NCBI GenBank assembly: GCA_963930645.1
Contig: CAWVNO010002514.1
Span: 310,001-374,000, forward strand
Source: Salticus scenicus
Taxonomy: Eukaryota; Arthropoda; Arachnida; Araneae; Salticidae
Direction of reading: 5' to 3'
DNA: 64,000 nt
A program made the translations under genes and the position numbers. Below, piece by piece: positions 48,242-62,111 of this stretch; the first letter of the stretch is position 1; each line of letters opens with the position of its first letter. Below the pieces are notes generated by a model. That model was given only the letters and a program-made list of their open reading frames with translations, was not told the DNA's origin and did no database searches.

Positions 48242-51055
48242 TTCAAACGACGATTCCCAAGCAACTAAAAGAGTCTAACTATCGCAATAACTTTCAGAAT
48301 CTGCGAAATGTATTCTAGTTTCATAATAACATCACCGGGAATTTTGCACGGTGAAACTTTAGGCCCGGGGGGCGTTTTTACGCAGACTTTCAGCAGCCGT
48401 CCTGCGCTCTCAAAATTTTTCTCGCAGTTTCACATGCCCATCTTCAAACGACGATTCCCAAGCAACTAAAAGAGTCTAACTATCGCAGTAAGTTTCAGAA
48501 TCTGCGGAATATATTCTAGTTTCATAATAACCGCACCGGAAATTTTGCACGGTGAAACTTTGGGCCCGGGGGGCGTTTTTACGCGGACTTTCGGCAGCCG
48601 TCCTGCGCTCTCAAAATTTTTTTCGCAGTTTCACATGCCCATCTTCAAACGACGATTCCCAAGCAACTAAAAGAGTCTAACTATCGCAGTAAGTTTCAGA
48701 ATCTGCGGAATATATTCTAGTTTCATAATAACCGCACCGGAAATTTTGCACGGTGACACTTTGGGCCCGGGGGGCGTTTTTACGCGGACTTTCGGCAGCC
48801 GTCCTGCGCTCTCAAAATTTTTCTCGCAGTTTCACATGCCCATCTTCAAACGACGATTCCCAAGCAACTAAAAGAGTCTAACTAACGCAGTAAGTTTCAG
48901 AATCTGCGAAATGTATTCTAGTTTCATAATAACATCACCGGGAATTTTGCACGGTGAAACTTTAGGCCCGGGGGGCGTTTTTACGCGGACTTTCGGCAGC
49001 CGTCCTGCGCTCTCAAAATTTTTCTCGCAGTTTCACATGCCCATCTTCAAACGACGATTCCCAAGCAACTAAAAGAGTCTAACTATCGCAATAACTTTCA
49101 GAATCTGCGAAATGTATTCTAGTTTCATAATAACCGCACCGGAAATTTTGCACGGTGAAACTTTGGGCCCGGGGGGCGTTTTTACGCGGACTTTCGGCAG
49201 CCGTCCTGCGCTCTCAAAATTTTTCTCGCAGTTTCACATGCCCATCTTCAAACGACGATTCCCAAGCAACTAAAAGAGTCTAACTATCGCAGTAAGTTTC
49301 AGAATCTGCGGAATATATTCTAGTTTCATAATAACCGCACCGGAAATTTTGCACGGTGAAACTTTGGGCCCGGGGGGCGTTTTTACGCGGACTTTCGGCA
49401 GCCGTCCTGCGCTCTCAAAATTTTTCTCGCAGTTTCACATGCCCATCTTCAAACGACGATTCCCAAGCAACTAAAAGAGTCTAACTATCGCAGTAAGTTT
49501 CAGAATCTGCGAAATGTATTCTAGTTTCATAATAACATCACCGGGAATTTTGCACGGTGAAACTTTATGCCCGGGGGGCGTTTTTACGCGGACTTTCGGC
49601 AGCCGTCCTGCGCTCTCAAAATTTTTCTCGCAGTTTCACATGCCCATCTTCAAACGACGATTCCCAAGCAACTAAAAGAGTCTAACTATCGCAGTAAGTT
49701 TCAGAATCTGCGGAATATATTCTAGTTTCATAATAACCGCACCGGAAATTTTGCACGGTGAAACTTTGGGCCCGGGGGGCGTTTTTACGCGGACTTTCGG
49801 CAGCCGTCCTGCGCTCTCAAAATTTTTCTCGCAGTTTCACATGCCCATCTTCAAACGACGATTCCCAAGCAACTAAAAGAGTCTAACTATCGCAGTAAGT
49901 TTCAGAATCTGCGAAATGTATTCTAGTTTCATAATAACATCACCGGGAATTTTGCACGGTGAAACTTTAGGCCCGGGGGGCGTTTTTACGCAGACTTTCG
50001 GCAGCCGTCCTGCGCTCTCAAAATTTTTCTCGCAGTTTCACATGCCCATCTTCAAACGACGATTCCCAAGCAACTAAAAGAGTCTAACTATCGCAATAAC
50101 TTTCAGAATCTGCGAAATGTATTCTAGTTTCATAATAACATCACCGGGAATTTTGCACGGTGAAACTTTAGGCCCGGGGGGCGGTTTTACGCAGAATTTC
50201 GGCAGCCGTCCTGCGCTCTCAAAATTTTTCTCGCAGTTTCACATGCCCATCTTCAAACGACGATTCCCAAGCAACTAAAAGAGTCTAACTATCGCAGTAA
50301 GTTTCAGAATCTGCGGAATATATTCTAGTTTCATAATAACCGCACCGGAAATTTTGCACGGTGAAACTTTGGGCCCGGGGGGCGTTTTTACGCGGACTTT
50401 CGGCAGCCGTCCTGCGCTCTCAAAATTTTTCTCGCAGTTTCACATGCCCATCTTCAAACGACGATTCCCAAGCAACTAAAAGAGTCTAACTATCGCAGTA
50501 AGTTTCAGAATCTGCGGAATATATTCTAGTTTCCTAATAACCGCACCGGAAATTTTGCACGGTGAAACTTTGGGCCCGGGGGGCGTTTTTACGCGGACTT
50601 TCGGCAGCCGTCCTGCGCTCTCAAAATTTTTCTCGCAGTTTCACATGCCCATCTTCAAACGACGATTCCCAAGCAACTAAAAGAGTCTAACTATCGCAGT
50701 AAGTTTCAGAATCTGCGAAATGTATTCTAGTTTCATAATAACATCACCGGGAATTTTGCACGGTGAAACTTTGGGCCCGGGGGGCGTTTTTACGCGGACA
50801 TTCGGCAGCCGTCCTGCGCTCTCAAAATTTTTCTCGCAGTTTCACATGCCCATCTTCAAACGACGATTCCCAAGCAACTAAAAGAGTCTAACTATCGCAA
50901 TAACTTTCAGAATCTGCGAAATGTATTCTAGTTTCATAATAACCGCACCGGAAATTTTGCACGGTGAAACTTTGGGCCCGGGGGGCGTTTTTACGCGGAC
51001 TTTCGGCAGCCGTCCTGCGCTCTCAAAATTTTTCTCGCAGTTTCACATGCCCATC
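48242..51055 (+). repeat. Canonical 14-mer HOR
   Basis: Full order, 2,814 bp. Private changes: ctaacgcag in the first B (near 48884), tttatgccc in the second B (near 49567) and ggacattcgg in the Bg (near 50800). Confidence 0.93.
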
Positions 51056-54000
51056 TTCAAACGACGATTCCCAAGCAACTAAAAGAGTCTAACTATCGCA
51101 ATAACTTTCAGAATCTGCGAAATGTATTCTAGTTTCATAATAACATCACCGGGAATTTTGCACGGTGAAACTTTAGGCCCGGGGGGCGTTTTTACGCAGA
51201 CTTTCAGCAGCCGTCCTGCGCTCTCAAAATTTTTCTCGCAGTTTCACATGCCCATCTTCAAACGACGATTCCCAAGCAACTAAAAGAGTCTAACTATCGC
51301 AGTAAGTTTCAGAATCTGCGGAATATATTCTAGTTTCATAATAACCGCACCGGAAATTTTGCACGGTGAAACTTTGGGCCCGGGGGGCGTTTTTACGCGG
51401 ACTTTCGGCAGCCGTCACTCGCTCTCAAAATTTTTTTCGCAGTTTCACATGCCCATCTTCAAACGACGATTCCCAAGCAACTAAAAGAGTCTAACTATCG
51501 CAGTAAGTTTCAGAATCTGCGGAATATATTCTAGTTTCATAATAACCGCACCGGAAATTTTGCACGGTGACACTTTGGGCCCGGGGGGCGTTTTTACGCG
51601 GACTTTCGGCAGCCGTCCTGCGCTCTCAAAATTTTTCTCGCAGTTTCACATGCCCATCTTCAAACGACGATTCCCAAGCAACTAAAAGAGTCTAACTATC
51701 GCAGTAAGTTTCAGAATCTGCGAAATGTATTCTAGTTTCATAATAACATCACCGGGAATTTTGCACGGTGAAACTTTAGGCCCGGGGGGCGTTTTTACGC
51801 GGACTTTCGGCAGCCGTCCTGCGCTCTCAAAATTTTTCTCGCAGTTTCACATGCCCATCTTCAAACGACGATTCCCAAGCAACTAAAAGAGTCTAACTAT
51901 CGCAATAACTTTCAGAATCTGCGAAATGTATTCTAGTTTCATAATAACCGCACCGGAAATTTTGCACGGTGAAACTTTGGGCCCGGGGGGCGTTTTTACG
52001 CGGACTTTCGGCAGCCGTCCTGCGCTCTCAAAATTTTTCTCGCAGTTTCACATGCCCATCTTCAAACGACGATTCCCAAGCAACTAAAAGAGTCTAACTA
52101 TCGCAGTAAGTTTCAGAATCTGCGGAATATATTCTAGTTTCATAATAACCGCACCGGAAATTTTGCACGGTGAAACTTTGGGCCCGGGGGGCGTTTTTAC
52201 GCGGACTTTCGGCAGCCGTCCTGCGCTCTCAAAATTTTTCTCGCAGTTTCACATGCCCATCTTCAAACGACGATTCCCAAGCAACTAAAAGAGTCTAACT
52301 ATCGCAGTAAGTTTCAGAATCTGCGAAATGTATTCTAGTTTCATAATAACATCACCGGGAATTTTGCACGGTGAAACTTTAGGCCCGGGGGGCGTTTTTA
52401 CGCGGACTTTCGGCAGCCGTCCTGCGCTCTCAAAATTTTTCTCGCAGTTTCACATGCCCATCTTCAAACGACGATTCCCAAGCAACTAAAAGAGTCTAAC
52501 TATCGCAGTAAGTTTCAGAATCTGCGGAATATATTCTAGTTTCATAATAACCGCACCGGAAATTTTGCACGGTGAAACTTTGGGCCCGGGGGGCGTTTTT
52601 ACGCGGACTTTCGGCAGCCGTCCTGCGCTCTCAAAATTTTTCTCGCAGTTTCACATGCCCATCTTCAAACGACGATTCCCAAGCAACTAAAAGAGTCTAA
52701 CTATCGCAGTAAGTTTCAGAATCTGCGAAATGTATTCTAGTTTCATAATAACATCACCGGGAATTTTGCACGGTGAAACTTTAGGCCCGGGGGGCGTTTT
52801 TACGCAGACTTTCGGCAGCCGTCCTGCGCTCTCAAAATTTTTCTCGCAGTTTCACATGCCCATCTTCAAACGACGATTCCCAAGCAACTAAAAGAGTCTA
52901 ACTATCGCAATAACTTTCAGAATCTGCGAAATGTATTCTAGTTTCATAATAACATCACCGGGAATTTTGCACGGTGAAACTTTAGGCCCGGGGGGCGGTT
53001 TTACGCAGAATTTCGGCAGCCGTCCTGCGCTCTCAAAATTTTTCTCGCAGTTTCACATGCCCATCTTCAAACGACGATTCCCAAGCAACTAAAAGAGTCT
53101 AACTATCGCAGTAAGTTTCAGAATCTGCGGAATATATTCTAGTTTCATAATAACCGCACCGGAAATTTTGCACGGTGAAACTTTGGGCCCGGGGGGCGTT
53201 TTTACGCGGACTTTCGGCAGCCGTCCTGCGCTCTCAAAATTTTTCTCGCAGTTTCACATGCCCATCTTCAAACGACGATTCCCAAGCAACTAAAAGAGTC
53301 TAACTATCGCAGTAAGTTTCAGAATCTGCGAAATGTATTCTAGTTTCATAATAACATCACCGGGAATTTTGCACGGTGAAACTTTAGGCCCGGGGGGCGT
53401 TTTTACGCAGACTTTCGGCAGCCGTCCTGCGCTCTCAAAATTTTTCTCGCAGTTTCACATGCCCATCTTCAAACGACGATTCCCAAGCAACTAAAAGAGT
53501 CTAACTATCGCAATAACTTTCAGAATCTGCGAAATGTATTCTAGTTTCATAATAACATCACCGGGAATTTTGCACGGTGAAACTTTAGGCCCGGGGGGCG
53601 GTTTTACGCAGAATTTCGGCAGCCGTCCTGCGCTCTCAAAATTTTTCTCGCAGTTTCACATGCCCATCTTCAAACGACGATTCCCAAGCAACTAAAAGAG
53701 TCTAACTATCGCAGTAAGTTTCAGAATCTGCGGAATATATTCTAGTTTCATAATAACCGCACCGGAAATTTTGCACGGTGAAACTTTGGGCCCGGGGGGC
53801 GTTTTTACGCGGACTTTCGGCAGCCGTCCTGCGCTCTCAAAATTTTTCTCGCAGTTTCACATGCCCATCTTCAAACGACGATTCCCAAGCAACTAAAAGA
53901 GTCTAACTATCGCAGTAAGTTTCAGAATCTGCGGAATATATTCTAGTTTCCTAATAACCGCACCGGAAATTTTGCACGGTGAAACTTTGGGCCCGGGGGG

Positions 54001-56281
54001 CGTTTTTACGCGGACTTTCGGCAGCCGTCCTGCGCTCTCAAAATTTTTCTCGCAGTTTCACATGCCCATCTTCAAACGACGATTCCCAAGCAACTAAAAG
54101 AGTCTAACTATCGCAGTAAGTTTCAGAATCTGCGAAATGTATTCTAGTTTCATAATAACATCACCGGGAATTTTGCACGGTGAAACTTTGGGCCCGGGGG
54201 GCGTTTTTACGCGGACTTTCGGCAGCCGTCCTGCGCTCTCAAAATTTTTCTCGCAGTTTCACATGCCCATCTTCAAACGACGATTCCCAAGCAACTAAAA
54301 GAGTCTAACTATCGCAATAACTTTCAGAATCTGCGAAATGTATTCTAGTTTCATAATAACCGCACCGGAAATTTTGCACGGTGAAACTTTGGGCCCGGGG
54401 GGCGTTTTTACGCGGACTTTCGGCAGCCGTCCTGCGCTCTCAAAATTTTTCTCGCAGTTTCACATGCCCATCTTCAAACGACGATTCCCAAGCAACTAAA
54501 AGAGTCTAACTATCGCAGTAAGTTTCAGAATCTGCGAAATGTATTCTAGTTTCATAATAACATCACCGGGAATTTTGCACGGTGAAACTTTAGGCCCGGG
54601 GGGCGTTTTTACGCAGACTTTCGGCAGCCGTCCTGCGCTCTCAAAATTTTTCTCGCAGTTTCACATGCCCATCTTCAAACGACGATTCCCAAGCAACTAA
54701 AAGAGTCTAACTATCGCAATAACTTTCAGAATCTGCGAAATGTATTCTAGTTTCATAATAACATCACCGGGAATTTTGCACGGTGAAACTTTAGGCCCGG
54801 GGGGCGTTTTTACGCAGACTTTCGGCAGCCGTCCTGCGCTCTCAAAATTTTTCTCGCAGTTTCACATGCCCATCTTCAAACGACGATTCCCAAGCAACTA
54901 AAAGAGTCTAACTATCGCAGTAAGTTTCAGAATCTGCGGAATATATTCTAGTTTCATAATAACCGCACCGGAAATTTTGCACGGTGAAACTTTGGGCCCG
55001 GGGGGCGTTTTTACGCGGACTTTCGGCAGCCGTCCTGCGCTCTCAAAATTTTTCTCGCAGTTTCACATGCCCATCTTCAAACGACGATTCCCAAGCAACT
55101 AAAAGAGTCTAACTATCGCAGTAAGTTTCAGAATCTGCGAAATGTATTCTAGTTTCATAATAACATCACCGGGAATTTTGCACGGTGAAATTTTAGGCCC
55201 GGGGGGCGTTTTTACGCGGACTTTCGGCAGCCGTCCTGCGCTCTCAAAATTTTTCTCGCAGTTTCACATGCCCATCTTCAAACGACGATTCCCAAGCAAC
55301 TAAAAGAGTCTAACTATCGCAATAACTTTCAGAATCTGCGAAATGTATTCTAGTTTCATAATAACATCACCGGGAATTTTGCACGGTGAAACTTTAGGCC
55401 CGGGGGGCGGTTTTACGCAGAATTTCGGCAGCCGTCCTGCGCTCTCAAAATTTTTCTCGCAGTTTCACATGCCCATCTTCAAACGACGATTCCCAAGCAA
55501 CTAAAAGAGTCTAACTATCGCAGTAAGTTTCAGAATCTGCGGAATATATTCTAGTTTCATAATAACCGCACCGGAAATTTTGCACGGTGAAACTTTGGGC
55601 CCGGGGGGCGTTTTTACGCGGACTTTCGGCAGCCGTCCTGCGCTCTCAAAATTTTTCTCGCAGTTTCACATGCCCATCTTCAAACGACGATTCCCAAGCA
55701 ACTAAAAGAGTCTAACTATCGCAGTAAGTTTCAGAATCTGCGGAATATATTCTAGTTTCCTAATAACCGCACCGGAAATTTTGCACGGTGAAACTTTGGG
55801 CCCGGGGGGCGTTTTTACGCGGACTTTCGGCAGCCGTCCTGCGCTCTCAAAATTTTTCTCGCAGTTTCACATGCCCATCTTCAAACGACGATTCCCAAGC
55901 AACTAAAAGAGTCTAACTATCGCAGTAAGTTTCAGAATCTGCGAAATGTATTCTAGTTTCATAATAACATCACCGGGAATTTTGCACGGTGAAACTTTGG
56001 GCCCGGGGGGCGTTTTTACGCGGACTTTCGGCAGCCGTCCTGCGCTCTCAAAATTTTTCTCGCAGTTTCACATGCCCATCTTCAAACGACGATTCCCAAG
56101 CAACTAAAAGAGTCTAACTATCGCAATAACTTTCAGAATCTGCGAAATGTATTCTAGTTTCATAATAACCGCACCGGAAATTTTGCACGGTGAAACTTTG
56201 GGCCCGGGGGGCGTTTTTACGCGGACTTTCGGCAGCCGTCCTGCGCTCTCAAAATTTTTCTCGCAGTTTCACATGCCCATC
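51056..56281 (+). repeat. 26-mer super-unit, copy 2 (5,226 bp)
   Basis: Same order as 41007-46231, starting 10,049 bp later (50 monomers minus the one G lost in copy 1). Private changes: a three-base change in At at 51417-51419, and aaattttagg in a B near 55189. Confidence 0.9.
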
Positions 56282-58090
56282 TTCAAACGACGATTCCCAA
56301 GCAACTAAAAGAGTCTAACTATCGCAATAACTTTCAGAATCTGCGAAATGTATTCTAGTTTCATAATAACATCACCGGGAATTTTGCACGGTGAAACTTT
56401 AGGCCCGGGGGGCGTTTTTACGCAGACTTTCAGCAGCCGTCCTGCGCTCTCAAAATTTTTCTCGCAGTTTCACATGCCCATCTTCAAACGACGATTCCCA
56501 AGCAACTAAAAGAGTCTAACTATCGCAGTAAGTTTCAGAATCTGCGGAATATATTCTAGTTTCATAATAACCGCACCGGAAATTTTGCACGGTGAAACTT
56601 TGGGCCCGGGGGGCGTTTTTACGCGGACTTTCGGCAGCCGTCCTGCGCTCTCAAAATTTTTTTCGCAGTTTCACATGCCCATCTTCAAACGACGATTCCC
56701 AAGCAACTAAAAGAGTCTAACTATCGCAGTAAGTTTCAGAATCTGCGGAATATATTCTAGTTTCATAATAACCGCACCGGAAATTTTGCACGGTGACACT
56801 TTGGGCCCGGGGGGCGTTTTTACGCGGACTTTCGGCAGCCGTCCTGCGCTCTCAAAATTTTTCTCGCAGTTTCACATGCCCATCTTCAAACGACGATTCC
56901 CAAGCAACTAAAAGAGTCTAACTATCGCAGTAAGTTTCAGAATCTGCGAAATGTATTCTAGTTTCATAATAACATCACCGGGAATTTTGCACGGTGAAAC
57001 TTTAGGCCCGGGGGGCGTTTTTACGCGGACTTTCGGCAGCCGTCCTGCGCTCTCAAAATTTTTCTCGCAGTTTCACATGCCCATCTTCAAACGACGATTC
57101 CCAAGCAACTAAAAGAGTCTAACTATCGCAATAACTTTCAGAATCTGCGAAATGTATTCTAGTTTCATAATAACCGCACCGGAAATTTTGCACGGTGAAA
57201 CTTTGGGCCCGGGGGGCGTTTTTACGCGGACTTTCGGCAGCCGTCCTGCGCTCTCAAAATTTTTCTCGCAGTTTCACATGCCCATCTTCAAACGACGATT
57301 CCCAAGCAACTAAAAGAGTCTAACTATCGCAGTAAGTTTCAGAATCTGCGGAATATATTCTAGTTTCATAATAACCGCACCGGAAATTTTGCACGGTGAA
57401 ACTTTGGGCCCGGGGGGCGTTTTTACGCGGACTTTCGGCAGCCGTCCTGCGCTCTCAAAATTTTTCTCGCAGTTTCACATGCCCATCTTCAAACGACGAT
57501 TCCCAAGCAACTAAAAGAGTCTAACTATCGCAGTAAGTTTCAGAATCTGCGAAATGTATTCTAGTTTCATAATAACATCACCGGGAATTTTGCACGGTGA
57601 AACTTTAGGCCCGGGGGGCGTTTTTACGCGGACTTTCGGCAGCCGTCCTGCGCTCTCAAAATTTTTCTCGCAGTTTCACATGCCCATCTTCAAACGACGA
57701 TTCCCAAGCAACTAAAAGAGTCTAACTATCGCAGTAAGTTTCAGAATCTGCGGAATATATTCTAGTTTCATAATAACCGCACCGGAAATTTTGCACGGTG
57801 AAACTTTGGGCCCGGGGGGCGTTTTTACGCGGACTTTCGGCAGCCGTCCTGCGCTCTCAAAATTTTTCTCGCAGTTTCACATGCCCATCTTCAAACGACG
57901 ATTCCCAAGCAACTAAAAGAGTCTAACTATCGCAATAACTTTCAGAATCTGCGAAATGTATTCTAGTTTCATAATAACCGCACCGGAAATTTTGCACGGT
58001 GAAACTTTGGGCCCGGGGGGCGTTTTTACGCGGACTTTCGGCAGCCGTCCTGCGCTCTCAAAATTTTTCTCGCAGTTTCACATGCCCATC
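56282..58090 (+). repeat. 9-mer HOR variant: Ds At An B C A B A C
   Basis: 1,809 bp. It follows the canonical order for eight slots, then jumps from the slot-8 A to the slot-14 C, skipping B' Dg A Ac Bg. Confidence 0.91.
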
Positions 58091-61000
58091 TTCAAACGAC
58101 GATTCCCAAGCAACTAAAAGAGTCTAACTATCGCAATAACTTTCAGAATCTGCGAAATGTATTCTAGTTTCATAATAACATCACCGGGAATTTTGCACGG
58201 TGAAACTTTAGGCCCGGGGGGCGTTTTTACGCAGACTTTCAGCAGCCGTCCTGCGCTCTCAAAATTTTTCTCGCAGTTTCACATGCCCATCTTCAAACGA
58301 CGATTCCCAAGCAACTAAAAGAGTCTAACTATCGCAGTAAGTTTCAGAATCTGCGGAATATATTCTAGTTTCATAATAACCGCACCGGAAATTTTGCACG
58401 GTGAAACTTTGGGCCCGGGGGGCGTTTTTACGCGGACTTTCGGCAGCCGTCCTGCGCTCTCAAAATTTTTTTCGCAGTTTCACATGCCCATCTTCAAACG
58501 ACGATTCCCAAGCAACTAAAAGAGTCTAACTATCGCAGTAAGTTTCAGAATCTGCGGAATATATTCTAGTTTCATAATAACCGCACCGGAAATTTTGCAC
58601 GGTGACACTTTGGGCCCGGGGGGCGTTTTTACGCGGACTTTCGGCAGCCGTCCTGCGCTCTCAAAATTTTTCTCGCAGTTTCACATGCCCATCTTCAAAC
58701 GACGATTCCCAAGCAACTAAAAGAGTCTAACTATCGCAGTAAGTTTCAGAATCTGCGAAATGTATTCTAGTTTCATAATAACATCACCGGGAATTTTGCA
58801 CGGTGAAACTTTAGGCCCGGGGGGCGTTTTTACGCGGACTTTCGGCAGCCGTCCTGCGCTCTCAAAATTTTTCTCGCAGTTTCACATGCCCATCTTCAAA
58901 CGACGATTCCCAAGCAACTAAAAGAGTCTAACTATCGCAATAACTTTCAGAATCTGCGAAATGTATTCTAGTTTCATAATAACCGCACCGGAAATTTTGC
59001 ACGGTGAAACTTTGGGCCCGGGGGGCGTTTTTACGCGGACTTTCGGCAGCCGTCCTGCGCTCTCAAAATTTTTCTCGCAGTTTCACATGCCCATCTTCAA
59101 ACGACGATTCATAAGCAACTAAAAGAGTCTAACTATCGCAGTAAGTTTCAGAATCTGCGGAATATATTCTAGTTTCATAATAACCGCACCGGAAATTTTG
59201 CACGGTGAAACTTTGGGCCCGGGGGGCGTTTTTACGCGGACTTTCGGCAGCCGTCCTGCGCTCTCAAAATTTTTCTCGCAGTTTCACATGCCCATCTTCA
59301 AACGACGATTCCCAAGCAACTAAAAGAGTCTAACTATCGCAGTAAGTTTCAGAATCTGCGAAATGTATTCTAGTTTCATAATAACATCACCGGGAATTTT
59401 GCACGGTGAAACTTTAGGCCCGGGGGGCGTTTTTACGCGGACTTTCGGCAGCCGTCCTGCGCTCTCAAAATTTTTCTCGCAGTTTCACATGCCCATCTTC
59501 AAACGACGATTCCCAAGCAACTAAAAGAGTCTAACTATCGCAGTAAGTTTCAGAATCTGCGGAATATATTCTAGTTTCATAATAACCGCACCGGAAATTT
59601 TGCACGGTGAAACTTTGGGCCCGGGGGGCGTTTTTACGCGGACTTTCGGCAGCCGTCCTGCGCTCTCAAAATTTTTCTCGCAGTTTCACATGCCCATCTT
59701 CAAACGACGATTCCCAAGCAACTAAAAGAGTCTAACTATCGCAGTAAGTTTCAGAATCTGCGAAATGTATTCTAGTTTCATAATAACATCACCGGGAATT
59801 TTGCACGGTGAAACTTTAGGCCCGGGGGGCGTTTTTACGCAGACTTTCGGCAGCCGTCCTGCGCTCTCAAAATTTTTCTCGCAGTTTCACATGCCCATCT
59901 TCAAACGACGATTCCCAAGCAACTAAAAGAGTCTAACTATCGCAATAACTTTCAGAATCTGCGAAATGTATTCTAGTTTCATAATAACATCACCGGGAAT
60001 TTTGCACGGTGAAACTTTAGGCCCGGGGGGCGGTTTTACGCAGAATTTCGGCAGCCGTCCTGCGCTCTCAAAATTTTTCTCGCAGTTTCACATGCCCATC
60101 TTCAAACGACGATTCCCAAGCAACTAAAAGAGTCTAACTATCGCAGTAAGTTTCAGAATCTGCGGAATATATTCTAGTTTCATAATAACCGCACCGGAAA
60201 TTTTGCACGGTGAAACTTTGGGCCCGGGGGGCGTTTTTACGCGGACTTTCGGCAGCCGTCCTGCGCTCTCAAAATTTTTCTCGCAGTTTCACATGCCCAT
60301 CTTCAAACGACGATTCCCAAGCAACTAAAAGAGTCTAACTATCGCAGTAAGTTTCAGAATCTGCGGAATATATTCTAGTTTCCTAATAACCGCACCGGAA
60401 ATTTTGCACGGTGAAACTTTGGGCCCGGGGGGCGTTTTTACGCGGACTTTCGGCAGCCGTCCTGCGCTCTCAAAATTTTTCTCGCAGTTTCACATGCCCA
60501 TCTTCAAACGACGATTCCCAAGCAACTAAAAGAGTCTAACTATCGCAGTAAGTTTCAGAATCTGCGAAATGTATTCTAGTTTCATAATAACATCACCGGG
60601 AATTTTGCACGGTGAAACTTTGGGCCCGGGGGGCGTTTTTACGCGGACTTTCGGCAGCCGTCCTGCGCTCTCAAAATTTTTCTCGCAGTTTCACATGCCC
60701 ATCTTCAAACGACGATTCCCAAGCAACTAAAAGAGTCTAACTATCGCAATAACTTTCAGAATCTGCGAAATGTATTCTAGTTTCATAATAACCGCACCGG
60801 AAATTTTGCACGGTGAAACTTTGGGCCCGGGGGGCGTTTTTACGCGGACTTTCGGCAGCCGTAATGCGCTCTCAAAATTTTTCTCGCAGTTTCACATGCC
60901 CATCTTCAAACGACGATTCCCAAGCAACTAAAAGAGTCTAACTATCGCAGTAAGTTTCAGAATCTGCGAAATGTATTCTAGTTTCATAATAACATCACCG

Positions 61001-61306
61001 GGAATTTTGCACGGTGAAACTTTGGGCCCGGGGGGCGTTTTTACGCGGACTTTCGGCAGCCGTCCTGCGCTCTCAAAATTTTTCTCGCAGTTTCACATGC
61101 CCATCTTCAAACGACGATTCCCAAGCAACTAAAAGAGTCTAACTATCGCAATAACTTTCAGAATCTGCGAAATGTATTCTAGTTTCATAATAACCGCACC
61201 GGAAATTTTGCACGGTGAAACTTTGGGCCCGGGGGGCGTTTTTACGCGGACTTTCGGCAGCCGTCCTGCGCTCTCAAAATTTTTCTCGCAGTTTCACATG
61301 CCCATC
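58091..61306 (+). repeat. 16-mer HOR variant: canonical 14-mer plus an extra Bg C
   Basis: 3,216 bp. The terminal Bg-C pair is doubled. The first C of the two pairs has gccgtaatgcg (60863-60864), absent from the second, so that change came after the duplication or was later lost. Another two-base change (gattcataagc, 59111-59112) is in the A at slot 6. Confidence 0.91.
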
Positions 61307-61909
61307 TTCAAACGACGATTCCCAAGCAACTAAAAGAGTCTAACTATCGCAATAACTTTCAGAATCTGCGAAATGTATTCTAGTTTCATAATAACATCAC
61401 CGGGAATTTTGCACGGTGAAACTTTAGGCCCGGGGGGCGTTTTTACGCAGACTTTCAGCAGCCGTCCTGCGCTCTCAAAATTTTTCTCGCAGTTTCACAT
61501 GCCCATCTTCAAACGACGATTCCCAAGCAACTAAAAGAGTCTAACTATCGCAGTAAGTTTCAGAATCTGCGGAATATATTCTAGTTTCATAATAACCGCA
61601 CCGGAAATTTTGCACGGTGAAACTTTGGGCCCGGGGGGCGTTTTTACGCGGACTTTCGGCAGCCGTCCTGCGCTCTCAAAATTTTTTTCGCAGTTTCACA
61701 TGCCCATCTTCAAACGACGATTCCCAAGCAACTAAAAGAGTCTAACTATCGCAGTAAGTTTCAGAATCTGCGGAATATATTCTAGTTTCATAATAACCGC
61801 ACCGGAAATTTTGCACGGTGACACTTTGGGCCCGGGGGGCGTTTTTACGCGGACTTTCGGCAGCCGTCCTGCGCTCTCAAAATTTTTCTCGCAATTTCAC
61901 ATGCCCATC

Positions 61910-62111
61910 TTCAAACGACGATTCCCAAGCAACTAAAAGAGTCTAACTATCGCAGTAAGTTTCAGAATCTGCGAAATGTATTCTAGTTTCATAATAACAT
62001 CACCGGGAATTTTGCACGGTGAAACTTTAGGCCCGGGGGGGCGTTTTTACGCGGACTTTCGGCAGCCGTCCTGCGCTCTCAAAATTTTTCTCGCAGTTTC
62101 ACATGCCCATC
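61910..62111 (+). repeat. 202-bp B monomer with a seven-G run
   Basis: The same extra G as at 6433-6634 but in a canonical derived HOR. The neighbours differ, so the two insertions are probably independent. It creates the open frame at 61976-62188. Confidence 0.9.
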
